From Hyphomicrobiales bacterium (lineage in GTDB: Bacteria > Pseudomonadota > Alphaproteobacteria > Rhizobiales > JAJFHR01): 13,140 bases of DNA. A program made the translations under genes and the position numbers. Under the pieces are notes generated by a model. That model ran no database searches. It was not told the origin of the DNA and saw only the letters and a program-made list of their open reading frames with translations. Below are positions 6,727 through 13,140 of this stretch, one piece after another; position 1 is the first letter of the stretch, and each line of letters opens with the position of its first letter. Where the stretch lies: assembly GCA_021775515.1 (NCBI GenBank), contig JAJFHR010000142.1:1-13140 (forward strand). The letters are read 5' to 3'.

Positions 6727-6760
6727 TGAGTCTGGGACTCATGCGGCTGAAAACTCAGCC
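6727..6760 (-). other. Two tandem RNA hairpins between the small ORF and the terminator
   Basis: TGAGTC/GACTCA (6727-6732 with 6736-6741, loop of three) and GGCTGA/TCAGCC (6745-6750 with 6755-6760, loop of four) are perfect 6-bp inverted repeats in a row. CATGAG (6716-6721) with CTCATG (6738-6743) offers an alternative pairing with the first. Together with the terminator they make the 3' part of the minus-strand transcript compactly folded. This is seen directly; a role as a small RNA body or 3' stabiliser is inferred. Confidence 0.55.
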
Positions 6761-6768
6761 TGAAGGAG

Positions 6769-6849
6769 TTATTGGAAAACCGAAGATTGCTCCGTTGAAC
6801 CAGTTAAACATCCAAAGCCCGTAGCCCTCACAGAAATCTCATTAGACAT
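6769..6849 (-). CDS. 26-residue peptide ORF with an extreme Shine-Dalgarno sequence
   Basis: The frame runs from ATG 6849 to TAA 6769-6771, 26 codons. The peptide begins MSNEISVRATG and ends in EQSSVFQ; it has one cysteine (in GFGCLTG), is polar overall and has neither a signal peptide nor a membrane span. What makes it credible is the start context: minus-strand AAAGGAGGTGATCC followed by A and the ATG, so GGAGG is seven bases from the start. That is the best possible pairing with the 16S 3' end. It lies about 100 bases downstream of the sulfatase stop on the same strand and upstream of two hairpins and a strong terminator. I do not recognise a family. It could be a small protein, a modified-peptide precursor (no maturase is visible), or the translated part of a dual-function small RNA. 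Confidence 0.5.
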   Translation of the reverse strand: MSNEISVRATGFGCLTGSTEQSSVFQ

Positions 6850-6850
6850 T

Positions 6851-6864
6851 GGATCACCTCCTTT
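6851..6864 (-). promoter_or_regulatory. Full-length anti-16S ribosome binding site
   Basis: On the minus strand the 14 bases read AAAGGAGGTGATCC, complementary without mismatch to the 3' terminal bases of bacterial 16S rRNA (GGATCACCTCCTTT). Most bacterial genes pair over four to seven bases. The spacing to ATG 6849 is ideal. It decides the start of the 26-codon ORF. Confidence 0.75.
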
Positions 6865-6953
6865 CGCTAGTTGAACATGAACAGGACTATGACTGCGATC
6901 GAGTGACTCGGCAAGAGCCTTTTTGCCATGTCTGTAAGGCCTTAGGGCATGAT

Positions 6954-8441
6954 CTAGAAGTTCCGGCCGAAATCTGGCTCCCAGTCATCGCCCCAGGCAT
7001 CTTTCCATAACCAGGGTTTATCGGAATTGGATTTGGTCGTGCCGCCGCACCATAAGTCATAACGCTCATCGCTGTGTTGTTGAAAGAAACGTTCGATGCG
7101 CTGGGATAATTCCTGCGCTATTTGCTCATGGGCGGCATCTCCTATCAGGTTGTTTTTTTCCTGCGGATCTTTTTCAAGATCATAAAGTTCGTCTTCCAGC
7201 AGGTGGTGGGGGCTTTTGGCAAAACGTTTCATATAGAGCCATCTGGCCGTTCTCACTGCGCGGGTTTCTTCCTGTTCCATGAACACTGCATCGCGCCAGT
7301 CCTGAGTTTGGCCATACAAGCAGCCCGAAAAACTTTGTGAATCGTAATTACAATAAATATTTTGGACATCGATGCCGATATAATCCAGCAAGGTTGCAAA
7401 CAGGTCCAACTGGCTGATGAGTTCGCCACAGGTCTGCCGCACCTCTATATGTTCAAGGTGTGAGGCGATCAGCGGAATATTAAAAGCAGCGCGATGAGTG
7501 TTGGCCGGCCATGTTGCCTGACCATGGCCCCAAAAACCATTGTGACCAAGTGAATAGCCGTGGTCTGCCGTGTAGATAACCAGCGTGTCTTGGCTAAGAT
7601 CATTGCGGCTCAGCGCCTGCATAATCCGGCCAACACCATCATCCACCATCGACATTTGCGAAAAATAATTACGTAGGGTTTCAAGATCATTGGGAATTCT
7701 TAAATGCGCTGTGTAATCAATGCCGCCACCGCTTTCATTCATGCGTTGAAGAAATCTGTCGATGACTTTTTTGTTAAGGCCCTCGCGCGGGATGGAGCGC
7801 ATTTCGGTATCTTCATAAAGCGCGGCGTAACGATTGTTTGCCGGCCCCTTGATGGCGGGCCAATGTCCGTAAGGCGCATTATAAGGCACAAACAGAAAAA
7901 ACGGTTCCTCACCTCCACGATCATAGGCATTAAGAAATTCCACGGACTTGTCGGTGAAGTAGTCGACGCTGTGACCTTCAAACACATAACGTTGATCGTT
8001 GTCGATGAACGTATTGTTGTTGAAATTGATCGTATGCCCATGCGGAAAAGTCACCCAATGATCAAAGCCGTTTTGCGGCTCAAACGGGACGCCCAGATGA
8101 TATTTTCCAATTAACGCGGTAAGATATCCCTGTTCCTTGAGAATGACCGGGAAGCTTTTAAATTCGCCAATGGCGTTCCATTTTTCCGGCCACTGGTCCA
8201 TGATACGGTCGTCGAGCCAGGTGTGAATTCCGTGTTGCGAGGGCATCAGCCCGGTCAACACCGAGGCCCGGCACGGCGAGCACATGGCGTTGACGCAAAA
8301 AGCATTGTCGAACCGAATGCCGTTTGCCGCCATCTGATCAATGTTGGGTGTATAGATTTCATTATTGCCATAACATCCCAGCAATTCGGCGGGCTGATTG
8401 TCGCTCATGAACATGAGAATATTGGGGCGTTTTAACGGCAA
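6954..8441 (-). CDS. Sulfatase (formylglycine-dependent, arylsulfatase A superfamily)
   Basis: This 495-residue enzyme hydrolyses a sulfate ester. Landmarks: PNILMFMSDNQ near the N-terminus with metal-binding Asp14 and Asn15; the CxPxR activation signature CSPCRASVLTG at 54-64, in which Cys54 becomes formylglycine and Arg58 stabilises it; and TADHGYSLGHNGFWGHG with Asp293 and His294 as further metal ligands. PNIDQMAANGIRFDNAFC is typical of the superfamily. There is no signal peptide, so it is predicted to be cytoplasmic and to act on small sulfated molecules that have been imported. The start is TTG 8441, chosen because AGGAGG lies nine bases upstream and residues 6-15 are already core. The substrate cannot be assigned. 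It follows the acetyltransferase by about 107 bases on the same strand. No formylglycine-generating enzyme is in the window. Confidence 0.9.
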   Translation of the reverse strand: MPLKRPNILMFMSDNQPAELLGCYGNNEIYTPNIDQMAANGIRFDNAFCVNAMCSPCRASVLTGLMPSQHGIHTWLDDRIMDQWPEKWNAIGEFKSFPVILKEQGYLTALIGKYHLGVPFEPQNGFDHWVTFPHGHTINFNNNTFIDNDQRYVFEGHSVDYFTDKSVEFLNAYDRGGEEPFFLFVPYNAPYGHWPAIKGPANNRYAALYEDTEMRSIPREGLNKKVIDRFLQRMNESGGGIDYTAHLRIPNDLETLRNYFSQMSMVDDGVGRIMQALSRNDLSQDTLVIYTADHGYSLGHNGFWGHGQATWPANTHRAAFNIPLIASHLEHIEVRQTCGELISQLDLFATLLDYIGIDVQNIYCNYDSQSFSGCLYGQTQDWRDAVFMEQEETRAVRTARWLYMKRFAKSPHHLLEDELYDLEKDPQEKNNLIGDAAHEQIAQELSQRIERFFQQHSDERYDLWCGGTTKSNSDKPWLWKDAWGDDWEPDFGRNF

Positions 8442-8548
8442 TGAAAATTTCCTCCTGATGGGTTATCAACAGCATCAAAAATCGGCAAAATCCAAATGGC
8501 AAAATTGTTTCTGCCGCCAGCCTATCATTGCGTTGATTTTTTGCTAAT

Positions 8549-9274
8549 TTATTTTGGCCAGTTGAGGTCGAGAAGTGAGGTTTTCTGTTGTCCGGTTTCG
8601 TCGAAATTTTCCGGTCCAAGCCAGGCTTCAAAATTCCGGCGAATCGACGGCCATTCGTCTTGGGTTATGGAAAACCAGGCGGTATCGCGGTTTTTGCCCT
8701 TGATAATGAGGTGACGGAAAAAAGTGCCTTCATAAGAAAAACCGAAACGTTTTGCCGCTGCACGGGATTTTTCGTTAAGCGCATTGCACTTCCATTCCAA
8801 CCGGCGAAATTTTAAACGATCCAAAACATGCGCCATCATCAGATATATGGCTTCAGTGGCCAAACGCGTTTGTTGAGCCGACGGCACAATCCAGATATGG
8901 CCGATCTCGACGCTGCCGTGCTCAGGGTGAATGTTAAGAAATGACGCCATGCCGAAGGGCTGAGAATTTGCGGCATTTGTGAAGGCAAAAAACAGCGGGT
9001 CTTTGGAGGCCGCACATCCGGTCATCCAATCAGTCATCTCTGCCGCAGTTTGAAACGGGCCGTAAGGCAAATAGGCCCAAAGATTTTCCCTGTCTGTGAC
9101 ATTATGAGAAAGGTCGAATAACGCCTGGCCGTGAGCGGCGGGATCAATGGCAACAACTCTAACACCATCGCCCAAAAGTATGTCCGACACCTCCGGTGAG
9201 CGGGCATGAGACGCCGCCGCCTCTGCGCTGAGCCTGCGTACCCGCGCAGCACAGTTTAAATTTTCCTCGGTCAT
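8549..9274 (-). CDS. GNAT family N-acetyltransferase (RimJ/RimL-like)
   Basis: This 241-residue protein would transfer an acetyl group from acetyl-CoA to an amine. The GNAT core spans roughly residues 36-210. The strand VEIGHIWIVP (122-131) leads into the pyrophosphate loop region QQTRLATEA (134-142), which replaces the usual QxxGxG/A. KCNALNEKSRAAAKRFGFSYEG (162-183) is the classic motif B region of RimJ/RimL-type members, in which Asn and Ser precede the helix. The start ATG 9274 has AAGGAA five bases upstream. The first 35 residues and the last 30 are outside the fold. It starts 38 bases after the dehydratase stop, so the two are probably co-transcribed. The acceptor is unknown; it could be a small amine related to the neighbouring enzymes, but that is guesswork. 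Confidence 0.85.
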   Translation of the reverse strand: MTEENLNCAARVRRLSAEAAASHARSPEVSDILLGDGVRVVAIDPAAHGQALFDLSHNVTDRENLWAYLPYGPFQTAAEMTDWMTGCAASKDPLFFAFTNAANSQPFGMASFLNIHPEHGSVEIGHIWIVPSAQQTRLATEAIYLMMAHVLDRLKFRRLEWKCNALNEKSRAAAKRFGFSYEGTFFRHLIIKGKNRDTAWFSITQDEWPSIRRNFEAWLGPENFDETGQQKTSLLDLNWPK

Positions 9275-9312
9275 GACTTTCCTTCATGCACTCTCAATAT
9301 GCCTGACCACAG

Positions 9313-10278
9313 CTAAATCGGTTGGGCGGAGATCACTTTTTGAAACAGCTCAAGATCAATGTTTCCGCCGCTCAAAACAACACCAACGCGCTTGCCTGTC
9401 ATCTTGTCGCGCTCTTTCATCAAAGCAGCAAAGGCTGCCGCTCCAGCACCTTCTGCTAAATTGTGGGTGTCCTGATAAAGGGCGATGACCGCCTGTCTAA
9501 TATTCTCCTCATTGACCCTGACAATGCGCTCGCATCCCTTCCAGATCACATCCATGGCCTCTTCCTGAGGCACCTTGCAGGCCATGCCATCGGCAAACGT
9601 GCGCGCACTTTTAGTAGTAATAATCTGGCCCTGTTCAAACGATTGGGCGTAGGCATCGGCATTTTCACTGACCACCCCGACAATCTTGGTCTTTTTACCC
9701 AAGAGATCGCGCACGGTAATCATGCCGCAAATGCCCGAACCCAGACCGATGGGCACATAAACCGTGTCGAGGTTTGTAACTGCCTCAAACAGCTCACGGG
9801 AATAGGTCGCCACCCCCAGGGCGAGAGATTTGTGAAATGACGGCACCATCGATAAATTGCGTGCCGCGGCCAGGCGGCGGGCCTCTTGTGCGGCATCGTC
9901 AAAGTCTTTGCCACAAACGATCAGTTCAGCCCCGAAGGCCTCCATCGCCCGGTTTTTTTCGCTGCTGTTTCCCTCTGGCACCACGACCGTTATGTTGACA
10001 CCGGCAGCGGTTGCTGCGCGGGCAATGCTTTGGCCATGATTGCCACGTGTGGCGGTTATCAGGCCGGTTGCTTCAGGATTTTGCCGGCAAAATTGATCTA
10101 AAAACACACAGCCGCCACGCACCTTAAAGGCCCCGATTGGGGTATGGTTTTCGTGTTTTACCCACACATCAACTCCACTGCGGCGAGCTAGCAGCGGCCA
10201 GTTAATTTGCGGGGTAGGAGAAAGAACGTCATAAACAATCGAGCAGGTCTGCTCTAACTCATCGTGTGAAAATAACAT
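9313..10278 (-). CDS. PLP-dependent Ser/Thr dehydratase-like enzyme (threonine ammonia-lyase family)
   Basis: This 321-residue protein is a fold-type II PLP enzyme, most like catabolic threonine/serine dehydratases that form 2-oxo acids and ammonia. Visible landmarks: HTPIGAFKVRGG with the PLP-binding Lys52; TRGNHGQS at 77-84 contacting the substrate; the phosphate-binding glycine loop GLGSGICG at 178-185; LAEGAGA at 274-280; and SGGNID at 303-308, which contacts the PLP ring. It lacks the C-terminal ACT regulatory domain of biosynthetic IlvA, so isoleucine feedback is not expected. Related enzymes act on hydroxyectoine-derived or 3-hydroxyaspartate-type substrates, so the true substrate is open. 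The start is ATG 10278 with GAGG about 11 bases upstream. It heads the leftward array and faces the cytochrome gene across a divergent 287-bp region. Confidence 0.85.
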   Translation of the reverse strand: MLFSHDELEQTCSIVYDVLSPTPQINWPLLARRSGVDVWVKHENHTPIGAFKVRGGCVFLDQFCRQNPEATGLITATRGNHGQSIARAATAAGVNITVVVPEGNSSEKNRAMEAFGAELIVCGKDFDDAAQEARRLAAARNLSMVPSFHKSLALGVATYSRELFEAVTNLDTVYVPIGLGSGICGMITVRDLLGKKTKIVGVVSENADAYAQSFEQGQIITTKSARTFADGMACKVPQEEAMDVIWKGCERIVRVNEENIRQAVIALYQDTHNLAEGAGAAAFAALMKERDKMTGKRVGVVLSGGNIDLELFQKVISAQPI

Positions 10279-10565
10279 GGTAAAGCCGCCTCAAGACTGG
10301 TGTCGTGACGCACCTGCCTTCAGGTACAAGTGCTGTGCCGCAATATGTACCAACGATAAAAATAACACAAACACCATCTTTTTGGTGCAATTTCACTTAG
10401 GACATAATTTCAGCATCTTTTTGTCTTTTTTGCAAAAAGGGGGGCACCGAATTTCACCTGAATCTGTAATTGGGCTGGCTCTGGCCCCTGGAATTGAACA
10501 GGCTGCATTTAACCAGGTCCACCAGGATGCAGGTTGATCTGACTAAACGCAATTAGGAGAACAAT

Positions 10566-11102
10566 ATGAATAAACTTGGAACTGCATTTTTCATTACCGG
10601 ATTGACCATGTCCTTCAGCACGGGAACAGCGCTTGCCGCCAACACGGCTGATCATCCAGCGGAAGCAGCAAAATCAACAGAACAGAAAATTGAAGGCATG
10701 TTGCTGCCCTTCATGAGCCCGTCCAAGGGGCGAAAACTGTTCGCCAGCAAGGGGTGTGTGGTCTGCCATGCCATTAATGGCATTGGCGGAGAAGATGCCC
10801 CCCCACTGGACGCAAATACTATGCCACGGATCATGAACCCGTTTGATTTTGCCGCAAAGATGTGGCGCGGCGCGGGAACGATGATTGCGGTTCAGCAAGA
10901 TGAACTGGGTGAACAAATTGAGTTTTCCGGTGAGGAACTTGCCAATATTATTGCGTTTGTGCACAGCATTGATGAACAAAAGAAGTTTTCTAAGGCAGAC
11001 ATTCCCCCTCGCATCACTAAGATGATGGGCCATGCGGAGACCGAAGAAAAAGATCATGACGAAAAAGAAGAAAGTGAAGAGGGCAAAAAACCAAAGGAAT
11101 AA
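10566..11102 (+). CDS. Periplasmic monohaem c-type cytochrome
   Basis: This 178-residue protein starts at ATG 10566 behind AGGAGA. Residues 1-24 are a signal peptide cleaved after ALA. The haem site is CVVCH at 64-68, with His68 as the proximal ligand; Met99 or Met106 (in AAKMWRGAGTM) is the likely distal ligand. The stretch PFMSPSKGRKLFASKGC just before the haem and GEELANIIAFVHS later are typical of class I helices. The last 25 residues are almost entirely charged (Glu, Lys, Asp, His) and probably disordered. It would carry electrons in the periplasm; no partner dehydrogenase or oxidase adjoins it. It is divergent from the dehydratase gene and separated by 236 bases from the cupin, so it is probably transcribed alone. 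Confidence 0.9.
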   Translation: MNKLGTAFFITGLTMSFSTGTALAANTADHPAEAAKSTEQKIEGMLLPFMSPSKGRKLFASKGCVVCHAINGIGGEDAPPLDANTMPRIMNPFDFAAKMWRGAGTMIAVQQDELGEQIEFSGEELANIIAFVHSIDEQKKFSKADIPPRITKMMGHAETEEKDHDEKEESEEGKKPKE

Positions 11103-11338
11103 AAGCTAGCGGCCAGGCACCGGTTCTGCCTAGTGTCCCAACGACAATTTACGGTGAGAGTAACCGCAGCCAATTTAGAATGGTATGCGTGAGGCAATTT
11201 GCTCGCTCTCATGGGCCTAACAATTGACCCGGTGCCGACCGCACTGATCTTATGACTTCGTGTGGCGAAAAGCCTGTTTCTTCAATTGTCAAATTGGCAT
11301 ATTAATTTGCTGAACAAAACTGAGGAGAGGGGACGAAC

Positions 11339-11704
11339 TTGCATGTAAAATCTAACTTCATCGACGCGTTGGCCGAGGTGAAAGAGCATTGGTCCCCCCG
11401 GGTTGTGGGGCAAGTTAACGATCAATATGTAAAGGTTGCCAAGCTACTTGGACAATTGGTCTGGCACAAACACGACAATGAAGATGAGATGTTTTTCATC
11501 ATCAAGGGCGATTTGAAAATTGAATATGAAGACGGCATAGTCGATTTAACCGCAGGCGATTTTCACATCGTGCCACGTAACACAATGCACAATCCCATCG
11601 CTAACGAAGAATGCTGGATTGCACTGATTGAGCCGGTCTCAACCAAACACACAGGTGACGTTCAAACCGATCGAACAAAGAGCCTCAAGGATCAACTGGC
11701 CTAG
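11339..11704 (+). CDS. Small single-domain cupin protein
   Basis: This 121-residue protein is one beta-barrel cupin. The metal site is WHKHDNEDEMFFIIKG: His43 and His45, Glu50, then six residues to Gly57, followed by the second motif GDFHIVPRNTMHNP with His84. That is a complete 3-His/1-Glu set for a divalent metal. The start is TTG 11339, supported by the GAGAGGGG stretch about six bases upstream; no ATG is available before the fold. Small cupins of this type include mannose-6-phosphate isomerase-like and dioxygenase-like proteins, but most have no known substrate. The stop is followed by a weak terminator-like hairpin. Confidence 0.85.
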   Translation: MHVKSNFIDALAEVKEHWSPRVVGQVNDQYVKVAKLLGQLVWHKHDNEDEMFFIIKGDLKIEYEDGIVDLTAGDFHIVPRNTMHNPIANEECWIALIEPVSTKHTGDVQTDRTKSLKDQLA

Positions 11705-11715
11705 GGTTGCTTTTT
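11693..11715 (+). terminator. Weak intrinsic terminator after the cupin gene
   Basis: CAACT (11693-11697) pairs with GGTTG (11705-11709, one G-T pair) around a seven-base loop, followed after one base by TTTTTC (11711-11716). The stem overlaps the last codons and stop of the cupin gene. It is short but has the hairpin-plus-T-run order and sits where converging transcripts must be separated. Confidence 0.35.
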
Positions 11716-11878
11716 CTCTGGTAGACGTGAGCCAACCTGCCACAGTTGCGGGTAATTAAGAGTGTAAGAACCTATTCATTCCTCCTCGGTGGACAGAGAG
11801 TAAACCGCTTACAGTCACAACTTCTGGGCGGCGGTGATCCTCTTGACAAATCGATCCGGCTAAGGGCGGTCGGCATGG

Positions 11879-12397
11879 TTATCCGGCGGCGATTTTGTCG
11901 AAGCGTGCGGATACCACGTTGCGGGCAGCGGTTCCGGTTCGAACACGATAACCGCGCTGATAGGCAAGAGACATCGAATTGGCAATGCGGATCCACAGGT
12001 GAGGGGGCTGGCGTTTGTCAATTTCGAAGGCATCAAAGCCGCAATTACTCATGAACACGCCCTGGTCCGCCAGCACATTGCCGGTCGCCCGCAACTCGCC
12101 TAAAAATCCGAGCTGCGTGGTGATGATGCGCGCTTGCGAATAGGCCCGGCCATCGGTAAATGCAGGAAAAACAAGCGCAATCAGATCAAGACTGTCAACA
12201 TAGGCCGCTAGTGCTTCGGCATCTTGATTATTTTCAAGAAAAACTCCCAACTTGCCCGGGCGCGCCGCGAGCGCATCAAAGTCGTTAGTCAAACGCTCTA
12301 GGTTTACGATGATATCGTCATTTTCGGGAATATAGGTCTGATCGCCGGCGTATATCCAGGTATCCTCGACGATACGTCCGCATTTAAGCAGTGGCAT
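11879..12397 (-). CDS. DUF934 family protein, assimilatory sulfite reductase partner
   Basis: This 172-residue protein belongs to DUF934, a family found next to the nitrite/sulfite reductase gene in many proteobacteria. The signature pieces are FPAFTDGRAYSQAR at 77-90, GELRATGNVLADQ at 100-112 and NCGFDAFEI at 118-126. The start is ATG 12397, preceded by AAGGAGG eight bases upstream. The open frame extends further (to 12580), but that part is the reductase read in another frame. The start lies inside the reductase gene and the two overlap by 14 bases, implying translational coupling and matched amounts. The family's biochemical role is unproven; context points to sulfite reduction. The cysH gene that often comes next is not here. 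Confidence 0.9.
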   Translation of the reverse strand: MPLLKCGRIVEDTWIYAGDQTYIPENDDIIVNLERLTNDFDALAARPGKLGVFLENNQDAEALAAYVDSLDLIALVFPAFTDGRAYSQARIITTQLGFLGELRATGNVLADQGVFMSNCGFDAFEIDKRQPPHLWIRIANSMSLAYQRGYRVRTGTAARNVVSARFDKIAAG

Positions 12398-13140
12398 AAA
12401 GCGCCTCCTTGAAGGGGGTGGCCCCAAGACGGCCGTAGAGCTGTTCAAAATTCTCGCCATCCTGCCGCAGATTGACATAGGTATCGACGATGGTTTCAAC
12501 CGCATCAATGACACCATTAGCAGAAAATCCGGGTCCGATAACGCTGCCGATGGCGGCATTTTCACCGGCATTGCCGCCAAGGGTTATCTGGTAAAATTCC
12601 ACACCCTTTTTCTCCAGACCCAATATGCCGATCTGGGCGACATGGTGATGACCGCAGGCGTTAATGCAGCCGGATATCTTGATCTTGAGACCGCCAATAT
12701 CATGCTGACGCTCAAGGTCGGCAAAACGATTTGAGATTTCCTGTGCAATCGGAATGGAGCGGGCGGTGGCAAGGGCGCAATAGTCCATGCCGGGACAGGC
12801 GATAATGTCGCTGGGCAAGCCGATATTCGGGGTCGCCAGGTCATGGGTTTTCAGCGCCTGCCAAAGATCGAACAGGTCGCTTTGCTGGACATACGGCAAC
12901 ACCAGATTTTGTTCATGCGACACCCGAATCTCGCCTTTGGAGAAGGTCTGGGCGATATCGGCGATAGCATGCATCTGGGCCGACGTTGCATCGCCGGGAA
13001 TACCGCCAATCGGTTTTAGAGAAACGGTGACAATCGTATGGCCTGGGTGTTGATGTGTACTCAGGCTGGTTTTGAGCCACAGATTGAAAAGCGGATTTTG
13101 TTCACGCAACTTATCGAACTGGCTCATGTCAAATTCGAAA
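12384..13140 (-). CDS. Nitrite/sulfite reductase haemoprotein (CysI-type), C-terminal part
   Basis: This is the sirohaem and [4Fe-4S] enzyme that reduces sulfite to sulfide (or nitrite to ammonia) by six electrons in the cytoplasm. About 251 C-terminal residues are visible; the frame stays open to the right edge (upstream of an internal Met at 13127 it reads FEFD), so the 5' part is missing. Recognisable are VTVSLKPIGGIPGDATSAQM and GEIRVSHEQNLVLPYV from the second half-repeat. The cluster cysteines are ACPGMDYC (codons at 12795-12797 and 12777-12779, Cx5C) and SGCINACGHHH (12666-12668 and 12654-12656, Cx3C). These are the four ligands that bridge cluster and sirohaem. Overlap with DUF934 favours assimilatory sulfite reduction over nitrite. 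Confidence 0.93.
   Translation of the reverse strand, partial: FEFDMSQFDKLREQNPLFNLWLKTSLSTHQHPGHTIVTVSLKPIGGIPGDATSAQMHAIADIAQTFSKGEIRVSHEQNLVLPYVQQSDLFDLWQALKTHDLATPNIGLPSDIIACPGMDYCALATARSIPIAQEISNRFADLERQHDIGGLKIKISGCINACGHHHVAQIGILGLEKKGVEFYQITLGGNAGENAAIGSVIGPGFSANGVIDAVETIVDTYVNLRQDGENFEQLYGRLGATPFKEALYATA

Noticed and set aside
6849..6865. Plus strand identical to the last bases of 16S rRNA (TTGGATCACCTCCTTTC)
   Set aside because: Not an rRNA fragment: the bases on either side do not continue as 16S or as a 16S-23S spacer, and on the minus strand the same bases make sense as a ribosome binding site seven bases before an ATG.
11110..11140. AGGCA/TGCCT hairpin after the cytochrome gene
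   Set aside because: Five base pairs and no T tract; too weak for a terminator call.
11772..11878. Short frame after the DUF934 stop starting at an ATG on the minus strand
   Set aside because: 34 codons of Arg/Pro/Cys-rich sequence without a ribosome binding site or recognisable family; not enough to call a gene or a cysH remnant.
12398..12580. N-terminal extension of the DUF934 frame
   Set aside because: These codons are the reductase gene read in another frame. Family length and a strong ribosome binding site place the start at 12397.

Overview
The window most likely comes from an alphaproteobacterium, probably free-living or marine, with roughly even base composition. This is inferred from gene content and order: a Ppx/GppA phosphatase directly followed by rlmE, an assimilatory nitrite/sulfite reductase overlapping a DUF934 gene, a DUF4424 periplasmic protein, and a serralysin-like RTX protease. 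I cannot name a genus.

Layout. 1-1688 (minus) is the start and most of a secreted metzincin protease with RTX repeats; its C-terminus lies off the left edge. 1947-2020 (plus) is a complete tRNA-Gln(CUG). Immediately beside it, 2026 to about 2311 (minus), is a decayed 5' fragment of an IS3-type insertion sequence with a frameshifted orfA. 2337-2597 (minus) is a small lipoprotein and 2680-2886 (minus) a doubtful small ORF. 3050-4078 (plus) is a DUF4424 periplasmic protein. 4110-4498 (minus) holds two tiny, possibly coupled membrane ORFs. 4566-6682 (plus) is the ppx/gppA-rlmE pair. 6685-6865 (minus) is a compact unit: an extreme Shine-Dalgarno sequence, a 26-codon ORF, two hairpins and a strong terminator. 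6954-10278 (minus) is a three-gene array: PLP-dependent Ser/Thr dehydratase, GNAT acetyltransferase and sulfatase. 10566-11102 (plus) is a periplasmic c-type cytochrome and 11339-11704 (plus) a cupin. 11879-13140 (minus) is DUF934 plus the C-terminal part of a nitrite/sulfite reductase (CysI type), cut by the right edge.

How the genes fit together. rlmE follows ppx by five bases, so the two are probably co-transcribed. The reductase and DUF934 overlap by 14 bases and serve assimilatory sulfur reduction. The dehydratase, acetyltransferase and sulfatase run in one direction and may form a loose operon, but a shared substrate cannot be read from sequence. The secreted protease is separate and should need a type I secretion system not present here.

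Most unusual elements: the 26-codon ORF at 6769-6849, whose ribosome binding site is complementary to the last 14 or more bases of 16S rRNA and which sits on a structured, terminated minus-strand unit; the two-level repeat in the RTX protease; the IS3 orfA relic against the tRNA; and the overlapping tiny membrane ORFs at 4110-4498. Longer gene-poor stretches are 1689-1946 (a possible operator and a tRNA promoter), 10279-10565 (a divergent promoter region with nothing definite) and 11103-11338 (nothing recognised).
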